DNA of 63,643 nucleotides from Bacteroidales bacterium. Its GTDB lineage: Bacteria; Bacteroidota; Bacteroidia; Bacteroidales; JAFGHD01. The number at the start of each line of letters is the position of its first letter. Within the stretch, counting starts at the first letter, position 1. Below the pieces are notes generated by a model that was given only the letters and a program-made list of their open reading frames with translations, was not told the origin of the DNA and made no database searches. The stretch spans positions 1 to 63,643 of the forward strand of contig JAFGME010000037.1 of assembly GCA_016927695.1 (NCBI GenBank), read 5' to 3'. Below are positions 27,185 through 36,376 of the stretch, in pieces. Position numbers and translations under genes: made by a program.

Positions 27185-27186
27185 TC

Positions 27187-28356
27187 ATGTTATACCATCA
27201 CAAATATTTGATTTTTCTTGCCTTTGCAATTACAGTTGTTACAGGGTGCAGTAAAGACAAAGAAGATCCGGCCCCGGTAATCACCGGACCCACTCCTTAT
27301 ACGCTGGAGATTCCACCCGGTTTTCCCACACAGCTTAACATTCCGGAAGACAACCCGATGACTGTGGAAGGCGTTGAGTTGGGGCGGTATCTTTTTTATG
27401 ACGGCAGGCTTTCAGGCCGGACCCATCCCGATTCGCTGATGAGCTGTGCCACCTGCCACCTGCAGGAGAACTCCTTTGAATGCGGGATCAATCACCCTGT
27501 TTATATCAATGGCTTCACCTTTGGAATCGCGGGAAAGCCCACGCCTCATGTCATGCTTCCCCTCATCAACATGGTCTGGAATTCAACGGGATATTTCTGG
27601 AATGGCTTTGTGGGCAGCGACAATCCCGAGCCCCATTACCGGACGCTGGAAGACATTGTCTGGATGGGGGTGGTGGCTGAACATGAAATGAATGGCGACA
27701 CCATCAGGGTGAAGGAGGTTTTCCAGGACCTTCCCGGGTATCCGGATCTCTTTAAAAAAGCATTCGGATCCAGCCGGGTGACCATGAAGAACATCAGCCG
27801 TGCCATTGCTCAGTTTATCAGGACATTCACATCCTCCGACTCAAAATTCGACCGGTACCTGAGGGGGGAAGAGCAGCTCTCACCCTCCGAGCTGAACGGC
27901 TTTGTGCTGTTCACCACCGAAGAAGGCGCCGACTGTTTTCATTGCCACGGAGGGTCTGCCAATCCATTGTTCACAACCAACCTGTTTTATAACAACGGCA
28001 AGGACACACTTTTCACCGGTCCCAATGAGGATCCGCGTGACCGTTACCATATCACCGGCGACCCTGCTGACTTAGGGGCATACAAAGCGCCCACATTGCG
28101 GAACATCATATATACAGCGCCCTACATGCACGACGGACGATTCAGCACATTAGACGAGGTGCTGGCCTTTTACAACACCGGGTTACAATGGTCGCCTTAC
28201 ATCAACCCACTCATGCACCACATCGCCAACGGAGGCACACAGCTCACCCCAAATGAACTAATCGACCTGAAAGCTTTCATCCTTAGCCTCACCGACACCG
28301 TTTTTATCCACAATCCGGCCCTGGCAAAACCGGACAAATTTCCGGATGAAATGTAG
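27187..28356 (+). CDS. MbnH-like dihaem cytochrome c peroxidase/MauG-family lipoprotein
   Basis: The 389-residue product has a lipoprotein signal (LAFAITVVTGC) and two c-type haem motifs, CATCH at 87-91 and CFHCH at 250-254. The family motif APYMHDGRFSTLDEVLAFY (about 312-330) follows. This is the bacterial CCP/MauG superfamily, whose MbnH branch oxidises a Trp on a partner MbnP protein using a high-valent dihaem state. Assignment to MbnH rather than plain peroxidase rests mainly on the mbnP-like gene in the same operon. The ATG at 27187 begins the signal peptide; the longer frame overlaps the previous gene. Confidence 0.85.
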   Translation: MLYHHKYLIFLAFAITVVTGCSKDKEDPAPVITGPTPYTLEIPPGFPTQLNIPEDNPMTVEGVELGRYLFYDGRLSGRTHPDSLMSCATCHLQENSFECGINHPVYINGFTFGIAGKPTPHVMLPLINMVWNSTGYFWNGFVGSDNPEPHYRTLEDIVWMGVVAEHEMNGDTIRVKEVFQDLPGYPDLFKKAFGSSRVTMKNISRAIAQFIRTFTSSDSKFDRYLRGEEQLSPSELNGFVLFTTEEGADCFHCHGGSANPLFTTNLFYNNGKDTLFTGPNEDPRDRYHITGDPADLGAYKAPTLRNIIYTAPYMHDGRFSTLDEVLAFYNTGLQWSPYINPLMHHIANGGTQLTPNELIDLKAFILSLTDTVFIHNPALAKPDKFPDEM

Positions 28357-28388
28357 GATATTCCGTTTTTATCTACTTTTATCGGATA

Positions 28389-29291
28389 ATGCATAAAGGG
28401 TACCTATACGGATTGCTGGCCATTTTATCATGGTCCACCATTGCTTCAGCATTTAAAATCTCACTAAGATACTGGGATTACCCATCGCTGACGCTTATGG
28501 CTTCGGTGACGGCATCCGTTTTCCTGCTCATTTCACTTGCTGTAGGAAAAAAAGTGAGACTACTTAAGGCATTGAAATTCAAAGATCTGGCCCTTGCCGC
28601 CCTGATGGGCTTTCTGAATCCTTTCCTTTATTATCTTATTTTGCTGAAAGCATACACGATTCTAAGGGCTCAGGAAGCCGGAACGCTGAACTATATCTGG
28701 CCCATTTTCCTGTCCATACTTGCCGTTCCCTTCTTAGGAAAAAAAATGGGATTGAATAGTTTTCTGGCCATCCTTATCAGTTTTGCAGGTATTGTGGTCA
28801 TTGCTTCAGAGGGGAGGCCCGGCGCCTTTGAATTCCGGGAGCCGGGGGGCGTGCTGCTTGCCACCGGAAGCGGATTTATCTGGGCCATGTACTGGATATT
28901 AAACCTCCTGAGCAAAACGGATGCTACCGTGAAACTATTTCTGAATTTCTTTTTTGGCAGCATTTTCCTGTTGATCTATGCCGGTTTTACAGGGTTAACA
29001 GCGCCTTCCATTGAAGGGCTGGCAGGTGGCGTATATTTAGGCCTGTTCGAAATGGGTGTGCCATTTCTGCTCTGGCTTATGGCCCTCAGGCTGGTGGATA
29101 ATACAGCTTTACTCTCGAACCTTGTATATTTGTCACCCTTTATTTCACTTCTTATCATCCGTTGGACCCTGGGAGAAAAAATACTTCTGTCCACCATCGC
29201 AGGGTTGACCCTGATTGTGGCAGGGATTTTCATCCAGCAAAGAAGCGGACGCCTTGCTGCTCATCCGCCCGGCCTAAAGCAAGGGGATTGA
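28389..29291 (+). CDS. EamA/DMT-family transporter
   Basis: This 300-residue integral membrane protein has ten predicted helices in two EamA repeats (about residues 5-135 and 150-285). Motifs include the repeat ends NYIWPIFLSILAVPFLGKK (about 98-116) and the second-half YLSPFISLLIIRWTLGEK. Such transporters export or import small metabolites, and the substrate cannot be read from sequence. It starts 32 bases after the dihaem gene and may be read through from the copper operon, though a link to copper is not supported by any motif. It converges on the sensor kinase with 11 bases between stops. Confidence 0.85.
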   Translation: MHKGYLYGLLAILSWSTIASAFKISLRYWDYPSLTLMASVTASVFLLISLAVGKKVRLLKALKFKDLALAALMGFLNPFLYYLILLKAYTILRAQEAGTLNYIWPIFLSILAVPFLGKKMGLNSFLAILISFAGIVVIASEGRPGAFEFREPGGVLLATGSGFIWAMYWILNLLSKTDATVKLFLNFFFGSIFLLIYAGFTGLTAPSIEGLAGGVYLGLFEMGVPFLLWLMALRLVDNTALLSNLVYLSPFISLLIIRWTLGEKILLSTIAGLTLIVAGIFIQQRSGRLAAHPPGLKQGD

Positions 29292-29302
29292 CACACGTTA
29301 TT

Positions 29303-31837
29303 TCATTGAATTTCAGCATAATCCTCCACAGGCAAAACAAGCCAGAAAACGGAACCGTGGGGCTGGTTGGGTTCATAATACAGAGCGCCCCCCAACATCA
29401 TGGCAAGGCTTCGTGAAATGGCCAAACCTAAACCTGTGCCTCTGAATTTTCTTGTATGACTGGTTTCAAGTTGAGTGAAACGTTCAAACATTTGTTCCAC
29501 CTTATCGGCAGGGATGCCCGGGCCTGTATCCCTGACGAAAAACCTAAGGCAGGTTTTCCCGCCTTCCGGTATGGTTTCAAATCCGAACTCCACAAGCCCC
29601 TTTTCGGTAAACTTAAGCGCATTGCCAACCAGGTTACTTATAATCTGCCTGATCCTGAAGGGATCTGAAAATACCATTGTCCTTTGTCCGGGGACAGAAG
29701 ACATTCGCATGTTCAGAATGACTTTCTCATTGTGGTTTGCTTTGAGAAAAAGCTCCCGTAATTCGTTCATCAGTTCCTCCACACAAAAGGCCGATTTGGT
29801 GAGCCGAAGCTGACCGGCTTCGAGTTTTGATATATCAATGATATCATTTATGAGGTTAAGCAAAACCGAGCTGCTGCTTAAGATATGAGCCGAATACATC
29901 TCCTTTTCCTCTTCTGACCCCCCCCCTTCGGCAAGCAGGTTCACAAAACCTACAATGGAGTTCATCGGCGTCCTGATCTCATGCGACATATTGGCAAGAA
30001 AAGCCGATTTAAGCCGGTCCGACTCTTCTGCCTTCATTTTGGCCTCTTTCAACTCTTCAATGAATTTCACACGCTCGGTGATATCTATGATGTTGGTTAG
30101 AAGGGCAACAGGCTTGTTGTCGGCGTCCTTAATGACCACCGAAGATATTTCAGCATTAAACTCCGACCCGTCAGCCCTCCGGAGGATGTATTCATTCCGC
30201 GTTTTCTTTTCCTTTTTAAAAGCTACCTGGAAATTCCGGAGGCCGTTTTCCAGGTTTTTATCTGAAAGGTAATCCGCAATATTCCTGCCTATGATTGCTT
30301 CTTTGGAAATAAGGCCGAAAAGTTTCACACCCGCAGGATTGCAGTCGATTATCGTCCCGTCATAGCTGGCAAGGGAAATGCTGTATGGGGATGAATCGAA
30401 AATCATCCTGAATTTCTTCTCATTTTCAGTGATCACTTTGTTGGTATCTTCAATGATCTTTTTTGAATTCATGATTTCCTGATTCCGGGTCATCAGCATT
30501 TTGTTGGCTTTGTTCTTTTGCTTATACAACCTGAAAATGATGTATAAGAATGCCGCGATCAACAGTATCCCTGCCAAAAAACTGTATATAAGCAGTTTCT
30601 GACGGGAGATTTCTTGATCCATCCTGTTCATTTCAAAATCTCTGAGTTGCTTTTCCGTTCTCAGCAGCTCAATTTCCTTTTCGGCCGATTCGATTTCAAA
30701 GGCTGCCTCCACCTCAAGCAGTTTTTGCGAGTAAACCTGTTCATTCAGGCTATCCTCATAGGCTTTGTAGAGCATAAGGTTTTCGTATGCATCCCTGAAA
30801 TTTCCCATTCTTTCATAAAGCACACTGGTGTTTTTGTAGATCACAACAAGGTCTTTGGCATCATGGGTGGCTTTTGCATAATCCAGCGCCCTTAAGAGGT
30901 ACGCCCTGGCATTGGTGTAATCGTTCGTTTCAATATAAACCTGGCCAATGTTGCTGAGCAACCGGCCGCTGTTTATTCCCAGGTTATTATAGATGTCATG
31001 GGATTTCAGATAAAAAAAAAGAGCGCTGTCGTATTTCTTCAGATCGGTATAACTTTTCCCAATATTCAGATAGGCATCGGCAACGATTTCCTGGTTTTCA
31101 AATGCTGCGCCTTTTTCAAGGGATTGTCTGAAATACCGGAGAGCTTTCCGGAATTCGTTCCTCCCGTTGAAAACCATGCCTATATTGTTCAGGAGCACCT
31201 GTTCAAGGTAATGATTGCCTATTGATGTTGCAAGCGCCAAAGCTTCCTCAAAATAAACCTGTGCCTTATCGAAGTTTTGCAGGGATATAAATATTGACCC
31301 GATGTTGTTGAGAGAATTAACCATCAGGGTGGTATCTCCGAATTTCCTTTTCAGTTCGAGCGATCTGATGTGGTAATCGAGGGATTTGTTGAACAGCCCT
31401 ACCCGGCTCAATGTGATGCCAAGATTGTTATAAATCCTGGAAATACCCAGTGAATCTTTAATGCCGGAGTAAAAAAACAGGCTGGAATCATAATACTTAA
31501 TGGCCTGAAGGTTTTCCCCCTTAAAGTAGCAGATGTTTCCTGCAGATTTATAAACCTCGGCCAGGAGGGTGTCGTCATTCAGATCCCTTGCCATGGCAAG
31601 GGCTTCGTGCGTATACTTTTCCGATTTCTCAACAGATAGCGCAATGTATTTATTGGACAACCCGATGAGCAATTTAATCTTTTGTGCACCTGTTACCGAG
31701 TCGGGAATAGATCCGAAGCGGTCACCGCCATGATGAGAGAATTGAGAATATAATGATTGTCCGGCGCCTGTCCAAAAGAAGAACAGAAAAGAGATGACTG
31801 CAAATAATAAAGCCGGCCTGTCTGTTGTACTTCCCAT
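29303..31837 (-). CDS. TPR-PAS sensor histidine kinase
   Basis: The 844-residue product starts with a signal/anchor (residues about 8-28). A string of about eight TPR units follows (about 45-380; repeated YNNLGITLSRVG, NNIGSIFISLQNFDKA type), then a coiled coil, one transmembrane helix (about 412-437, LLIYSFLAGILLIAAFLYIIF) and a cytoplasmic PAS domain (about 470-595). The kinase core has the phospho-acceptor His in FLANMSHEIRTPMNSI (about 618-633) and HATPase boxes NLVGNALKF, DTGPGIP and GTGLGLAI. It lacks a receiver domain. It is encoded five bases after the hybrid kinase, so the two are probably produced together. The periplasmic TPR region may sense a protein or peptide. Confidence 0.9.
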   Translation of the reverse strand: MGSTTDRPALLFAVISFLFFFWTGAGQSLYSQFSHHGGDRFGSIPDSVTGAQKIKLLIGLSNKYIALSVEKSEKYTHEALAMARDLNDDTLLAEVYKSAGNICYFKGENLQAIKYYDSSLFFYSGIKDSLGISRIYNNLGITLSRVGLFNKSLDYHIRSLELKRKFGDTTLMVNSLNNIGSIFISLQNFDKAQVYFEEALALATSIGNHYLEQVLLNNIGMVFNGRNEFRKALRYFRQSLEKGAAFENQEIVADAYLNIGKSYTDLKKYDSALFFYLKSHDIYNNLGINSGRLLSNIGQVYIETNDYTNARAYLLRALDYAKATHDAKDLVVIYKNTSVLYERMGNFRDAYENLMLYKAYEDSLNEQVYSQKLLEVEAAFEIESAEKEIELLRTEKQLRDFEMNRMDQEISRQKLLIYSFLAGILLIAAFLYIIFRLYKQKNKANKMLMTRNQEIMNSKKIIEDTNKVITENEKKFRMIFDSSPYSISLASYDGTIIDCNPAGVKLFGLISKEAIIGRNIADYLSDKNLENGLRNFQVAFKKEKKTRNEYILRRADGSEFNAEISSVVIKDADNKPVALLTNIIDITERVKFIEELKEAKMKAEESDRLKSAFLANMSHEIRTPMNSIVGFVNLLAEGGGSEEEKEMYSAHILSSSSVLLNLINDIIDISKLEAGQLRLTKSAFCVEELMNELRELFLKANHNEKVILNMRMSSVPGQRTMVFSDPFRIRQIISNLVGNALKFTEKGLVEFGFETIPEGGKTCLRFFVRDTGPGIPADKVEQMFERFTQLETSHTRKFRGTGLGLAISRSLAMMLGGALYYEPNQPHGSVFWLVLPVEDYAEIQ

Positions 31838-31842
31838 GCGCT

Positions 31843-34800
31843 TTATTTGATGTGTTTTCTGATGATATTGATTAAATCGGAAGGTTTTATGGGTTTGGAA
31901 ATGTAATCGTCAAAGCCGGCCAGAATGCTTTTTTCCCTGTCTTCTGCCATTGCGTAGGCAGTGAGTGAAATCACCGGCACCGGTTTACGGATGCCCTTAA
32001 TGATCCTGGCAGCTTCAAAGCCATTCATTTCAGGCATTCGAATATCCATAAGCACCAAATCAATACTCTCATCGTGCTTCCGGAATAATTTCACGGCCTC
32101 TTCCCCGTTTTTTGCATAAAGAATTTTCGCCCTGGTTTTTGAAAGTATGGCCTTCACCAGTTCATAATTGGATTGCTCATCTTCGGCTACAAGGAATGTT
32201 TTTCCCTCCCAATCCGGACTTTCGGTTTTCACTGATCTCTCAACCCTGCTTTCAACGGCATCCGCCAATATGAACGGAAGGATGAAGTGAAAGACACTTC
32301 CCTTGCCCGGTTCCGACTCCACCCAGATTTTTCCTCCCAGTAATTCCACTAACTTTTTAGTGATGGTAAGGCCCAGGCCTGTACCTCCATACCCCCTTGT
32401 ACTCGACTCTTCAGCCTGGCGGAATCGTTCAAAAATGATGTCTGTTTTTTCCTTTTGCAACCCGATACCTGTATCTCTGACAAAGAAATGGATTGTATTT
32501 TCACGGCCGATGGTATAACCGTATTCAATAAACCCTGAACTGGTAAATTTTACTGCATTGCTCAGCAGGTTGTTCAGTATCTGTCTCAGCCTGAACGGAT
32601 CTGAAATAATGGAAAAACCTTCGTTGCCGTTTCCTTTAAACACTTTGATTTCAAGGCTTTTGCGTTTGAGCCGCAGGATTTCATTTTCAAACAGGTCTTT
32701 AAGTTCATCAATGATACGGTTTACCTGGCACGATGAATGAACGATCCTGATCTGCCCGGCTTCGATTTTTGCCACATCAATGATATCTTCGATCAGGTTA
32801 AGTAAGATTTTGGAGTTTTCATTGATCAAAGCGACATATTCCTTACGGTGTTCTGCCATCAGGGAGGGATCATTGAGCAATTCCGAAAAACCCACAATGG
32901 CATTCATCGGGGTTCGAATCTCGTGTGACATATTGGCCAGAAAGGCGGTTTTTAATCTGTCGGATTCCTCGGCCCTTTCTTTGGCAGCCTGAAGATCGAC
33001 TTCGACCTTTTTGATATTGGTGATGTCGATGGAAACGCCTATTACGGCGCCCTGCCCGCGGCTTGGGAAAGTAAAAGGTATTTTAATGGTTTGCATTACC
33101 CTGACTTCCCCATCATGAAAAGTAAACTTTCTTTCAGGAATGAAACGGGTTTCATTGTGATCAATGACATAGCGGTCTTCCCTGAGAAAATCATCCGCCT
33201 CGCCGGAATCTTTATGCACTTCCTTTTGCAGCTTTCCTTCCAGTTCTTCCACAGTGAGCCCATACGTTCTTGCGGTGGCCTGGTTCGCCAGAAGGAACCG
33301 TCCATCCCACGATTTCACAAAGATCATGTGTGGCACGGTATCGATAATTTTCCGCAACCTGAACTCACTTTCCTTCAGTGATTCTTCCGCCTGCTTCTGG
33401 TTAATGGTAAGACCGATTTGTGTGGAAACAAACCCGATGATTTCAAGATCATTCCCGGTAAGAATGTTTTCATCATGATAATTCTGAACCATCAACGCTC
33501 CGATCACTTTTTCACGGGCCTTCAACGGTGTTCCGATCCAGACTTCGGGGAGCTTTCCGGTAAGTTTCAGGGGCAGGTTTTCCATCCGGCCTTTCTTCAG
33601 GATTAAAGGCTTGTTCTCATGGATCAGAAAGGAAGTAAGCGTTTTCAGGTCGTTGATGGATACTTCGTCCTCAATTCCGCTCACAAGGTAAGGCAGGGTG
33701 ATCTCATCCGTATGCTGATCATAGAGGGCAATACAGAAGTTGGTGGTATCTATCACCCGGTCGAGTTCATTTCTTATCACAGGGAAAAGCTCGTCGAGGT
33801 CGCCTGTTGTAATAACTGCACCTGCTATCTTATAAGCCACCGACTGCAGCTCCTCAAACCTTTTCCGTTCCTTTTCGATGATCCTTTCCTTGGTCACATC
33901 CCTGGCGCTGCCGACCGTCCCGATCAACCGGCCTTTTTCGTCCCAGAAAGGGGCTTTGTTGACATCGAGGTATATCATTTCCCCTTTTACCCGGCCCGGT
34001 TCATCCGTACGCACCGCTTTCCTGGCGCTGATCACCAGATCATCGCTGTCTGAGCAGATTTTTCCGAAAGTATGCCATTCAGGGTCACCGGGATGCTTCC
34101 TTCTTTCTCTCTCTGCAAAATAGAGGTCGGTTTTCCCGATGGGCTCAGAGGTGTCTGAAGTGCACAGGAGGTTTTCACAAAGGGATTTATTTGCAAAAAT
34201 ATACCTGTTTTTCAAATCTTTGGCCCAGATCATATCAGGCACATTATCGGACATAAGTCTGAAAAGCGAATAAAGCGCCTTGTATTTTTTCTCACTCTCA
34301 CGAACAAATGCATCGGCCATCTTCCGGTTGGTAACATCAATGGCAGTGCCCAACACCACCGGTTCACCCTCAAGCATCATCATGGAATTGGACACTTCAA
34401 CCCACCTTTCCTCTCCGTCTTTAGTGAGGATTTTGAACTCATAACTCACAGGCACTGTTTTGCCCGCTAACCTTGCCTGTCCCCTTTTCTTCACAAAGTC
34501 TATGAAATCAGGATGTACAATTTCATAAAACTGCTTTGATTTTAACTCTTCCTCCGAGTATCCTGTAATAACGAGGGAGGCAGGATTCATGTAAATATAT
34601 CTTCCCGATGTATCAAAAATAAAAATGGCGCTCCTGATATTTTCCGAAAGGAGGCGGAATTTCTCTTCACTGGTTCTCAGAAGGTCATTGGCTTTCTTTT
34701 GGGCAGTGATGTCGATGATATATCCATCGAAACCCAATATTTCTTTTTGTGGCGAGTAATTGGTCCTTGCGCTGATCTCTGCCCAGAAGAATGACCCGTC

Positions 34801-35097
34801 CTTCTTTTTCAGTTCCACTTCCCTTACCGACAGGAATCCCTTCTGTATCAACTCTTTGACATATATCTTCCGGGTGTCCTCGTACCGATAAATTCCACCG
34901 GCTTCCTTCCTAAGAAGTGATTCCCTGTTTTCATATCCCAGCATTCTGGCCGCCGTATTGTTCACATACACAAATTTCCCTTCGGGCGTTGTTCTGAACA
35001 GGCCTGCAGGCACATCATCAAACAATTCGGGGAAATGACCGGGGCCGTTGGCAGGAACACTCCCATTCATATCATGATCGTCCATGGTCATATCCAT
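31843..35097 (-). CDS. Multi-PAS/GAF hybrid histidine kinase with receiver domain
   Basis: This 1084-residue kinase has no transmembrane helix. Order of domains: PAS1 (about 20-140), PAS2 (about 140-265), PAS3 (about 275-410), GAF (about 420-570), PAS4 (about 575-700), HisKA with His in FLANMSHEIRTPMNAI (about 725-740), HATPase (NLLSNAVKF, DTGIGLQ, GTGLGLTI) and a C-terminal receiver (about 965-1084) with Asp in LVLMDIRMPEMNG and the conserved Lys in YISKPI. It probably passes phosphate internally to its receiver and then to an unseen phosphotransfer partner or regulator. The gene is the first of the two-kinase operon and divergent from the inositol-phosphatase gene. Confidence 0.92.
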   Translation of the reverse strand: MDMTMDDHDMNGSVPANGPGHFPELFDDVPAGLFRTTPEGKFVYVNNTAARMLGYENRESLLRKEAGGIYRYEDTRKIYVKELIQKGFLSVREVELKKKDGSFFWAEISARTNYSPQKEILGFDGYIIDITAQKKANDLLRTSEEKFRLLSENIRSAIFIFDTSGRYIYMNPASLVITGYSEEELKSKQFYEIVHPDFIDFVKKRGQARLAGKTVPVSYEFKILTKDGEERWVEVSNSMMMLEGEPVVLGTAIDVTNRKMADAFVRESEKKYKALYSLFRLMSDNVPDMIWAKDLKNRYIFANKSLCENLLCTSDTSEPIGKTDLYFAERERRKHPGDPEWHTFGKICSDSDDLVISARKAVRTDEPGRVKGEMIYLDVNKAPFWDEKGRLIGTVGSARDVTKERIIEKERKRFEELQSVAYKIAGAVITTGDLDELFPVIRNELDRVIDTTNFCIALYDQHTDEITLPYLVSGIEDEVSINDLKTLTSFLIHENKPLILKKGRMENLPLKLTGKLPEVWIGTPLKAREKVIGALMVQNYHDENILTGNDLEIIGFVSTQIGLTINQKQAEESLKESEFRLRKIIDTVPHMIFVKSWDGRFLLANQATARTYGLTVEELEGKLQKEVHKDSGEADDFLREDRYVIDHNETRFIPERKFTFHDGEVRVMQTIKIPFTFPSRGQGAVIGVSIDITNIKKVEVDLQAAKERAEESDRLKTAFLANMSHEIRTPMNAIVGFSELLNDPSLMAEHRKEYVALINENSKILLNLIEDIIDVAKIEAGQIRIVHSSCQVNRIIDELKDLFENEILRLKRKSLEIKVFKGNGNEGFSIISDPFRLRQILNNLLSNAVKFTSSGFIEYGYTIGRENTIHFFVRDTGIGLQKEKTDIIFERFRQAEESSTRGYGGTGLGLTITKKLVELLGGKIWVESEPGKGSVFHFILPFILADAVESRVERSVKTESPDWEGKTFLVAEDEQSNYELVKAILSKTRAKILYAKNGEEAVKLFRKHDESIDLVLMDIRMPEMNGFEAARIIKGIRKPVPVISLTAYAMAEDREKSILAGFDDYISKPIKPSDLINIIRKHIK

Positions 35098-35153
35098 GTA
35101 TAACAGGTTGAATTTAATTTGTAATCCGGTTCAAACTAACTCAATAGTTTTAA

Positions 35154-35161
35154 CAAATATA
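35154..35161 (-). promoter_or_regulatory. Candidate -7 element for the two-kinase operon
   Basis: TATATTTG on the minus strand lies about 57 bases before the hybrid kinase ATG. It is only 22 bases from the opposite-facing element at 35184, so the two promoters overlap back to back. Confidence 0.4.
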
Positions 35162-35183
35162 CCACAATAATGATTAAAATAGT

Positions 35184-35191
35184 TATTTTTG
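35184..35191 (+). promoter_or_regulatory. Candidate -7 element for the inositol-phosphatase-family gene
   Basis: TATTTTTG is an exact TANNTTTG match. Transcription would begin near 35197, which excludes the ATG at 35192 and supports the ATG at 35207 as start. Confidence 0.4.
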
Positions 35192-35206
35192 ATGAAAATT
35201 CACAAA

Positions 35207-36001
35207 ATGAATCTTGAACTTTTAACAAAACAGGTATCAAATCTGAGCAGAGCGGTAGGACGTTACATCAAAAATGAATACAGGAATATTACTCCAGGGC
35301 ACATAGAAACCAAGGGGAAAAACAGTTTTGTTACTTATGTTGACAGAAATGCAGAGTCAAGGCTGGTGAAAGAGTTGGGCAAGTTGTTGCCCGGAGCCGG
35401 ATTTATTGCTGAAGAAAGCGATAAATACCCCCGCGGAAATGAGTATAACTGGTGCATCGACCCCCTTGACGGAACGACCAATTACATTCACGGCATTCCA
35501 TTGTTTTCGATCAGTATAGCGCTCTTAAGGAAGGACAGGGTCGTCAGTTCGGTGATTTTTGAGGCCAATCATCAGGAATGTTTCTACACCTGGGAAGCAG
35601 GCAAAGCTTTTCTCAACGGGCATGAGATCCATGTTTCCGGGGCCGGAACCCTGGAACAATCACTGCTTGCAACGGGTTTCCCGTATCAGGATTATGATAA
35701 AATGGACGAATACATCCATCTTTTCAAAGAATTTATGAAACGGACCCGGGGGCTCCGGCGGATGGGGTCGGCAGCGGTTGACCTGGCCTATGTGGCATGC
35801 GGACGTTTCGACGGTTTTTATGAATATGGGCTCAACTCATGGGACGTGGCCGCAGGATCCTTTCTTGTGGAGCAGGCAGGCGGTATCGTTTGCGATTTCA
35901 GCGGAGCAAAAAATTATATTTACGGTAAAGAAATCATTGCATCCAATCCTTTAATTTTTGAAGAATTCAAAAAATCAGTCATCCATTCATTTCAAAAGTA
36001 A
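35207..36001 (+). CDS. Inositol monophosphatase family protein
   Basis: This 264-residue SuhB/IMPase-fold protein is a Mg2+- and Li+-sensitive phosphatase family that dephosphorylates inositol phosphate or related small substrates. Visible motifs are the first metal motif FIAEES (about 66-71), IDPLDGTTNYIHGIP (about 84-98, the metal-binding DPxDGT motif) and the C-terminal WDVAAGSFLVEQAGG (about 212-226). All metal-ligand acidic residues are present, so it should be active. Substrate (inositol phosphate, PAP or other) is not certain. The start is chosen from the promoter position and family N-terminus. A DUF2061 gene follows after 20 bases. Confidence 0.9.
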   Translation: MNLELLTKQVSNLSRAVGRYIKNEYRNITPGHIETKGKNSFVTYVDRNAESRLVKELGKLLPGAGFIAEESDKYPRGNEYNWCIDPLDGTTNYIHGIPLFSISIALLRKDRVVSSVIFEANHQECFYTWEAGKAFLNGHEIHVSGAGTLEQSLLATGFPYQDYDKMDEYIHLFKEFMKRTRGLRRMGSAAVDLAYVACGRFDGFYEYGLNSWDVAAGSFLVEQAGGIVCDFSGAKNYIYGKEIIASNPLIFEEFKKSVIHSFQK

Positions 36002-36021
36002 AAACCATAACTGATTTCTTG

Positions 36022-36360
36022 ATGAAACATCAAGCCAACAACGGAATAGACAATTCCCGGATCATCATGAAGGATTCACCGGGAAGAAGCCTCGCCAAGG
36101 CTGTTACCTGGCGCATACTTGCCTCTGGCGCCACCTTTCTGGTTGCTTTTGTGATATTCAGGAGGTATACAAACCAGAAAGTCAGCGAAGTGCTTGAAAG
36201 TGCAACCTTCGTTACCACACTCGAATTCCTGTCAAAAATAATTTTTTACTATATCCATGAACGGCTCTGGACGAATATAAACTGGGGCAAATTCATGAAT
36301 AAAAGATACTGGGAGCGGCGCGCCTGGAAAAAACTTTACAGGAAAATGCATGAAAATTAA
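36022..36360 (+). CDS. DUF2061 membrane protein
   Basis: This 112-residue product has the DUF2061 layout: an N-terminal SLAKAVTWRILASGATFLVAFVIF segment, split here between a conserved Trp-Arg pair and the first membrane helix, and a second helix (TTLEFLSKIIFYYIHERLW, about 72-90). A basic C-terminal tail follows. Function of the family is unknown; members are often found beside sulfate-assimilation or phosphatase (CysQ-like) genes. That is interesting because the preceding gene belongs to the same superfamily as CysQ. The start could also be the ATG at 36067, where similarity begins. Confidence 0.85.
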   Translation: MKHQANNGIDNSRIIMKDSPGRSLAKAVTWRILASGATFLVAFVIFRRYTNQKVSEVLESATFVTTLEFLSKIIFYYIHERLWTNINWGKFMNKRYWERRAWKKLYRKMHEN

Positions 36361-36376
36361 TATTTCCAGACAGTAC

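Noticed and set aside
27187..28356. Plain cytochrome c peroxidase for detoxifying peroxide
   Set aside because: Possible by domain, but the mbnP-like gene in the same operon makes an MbnH role more likely.
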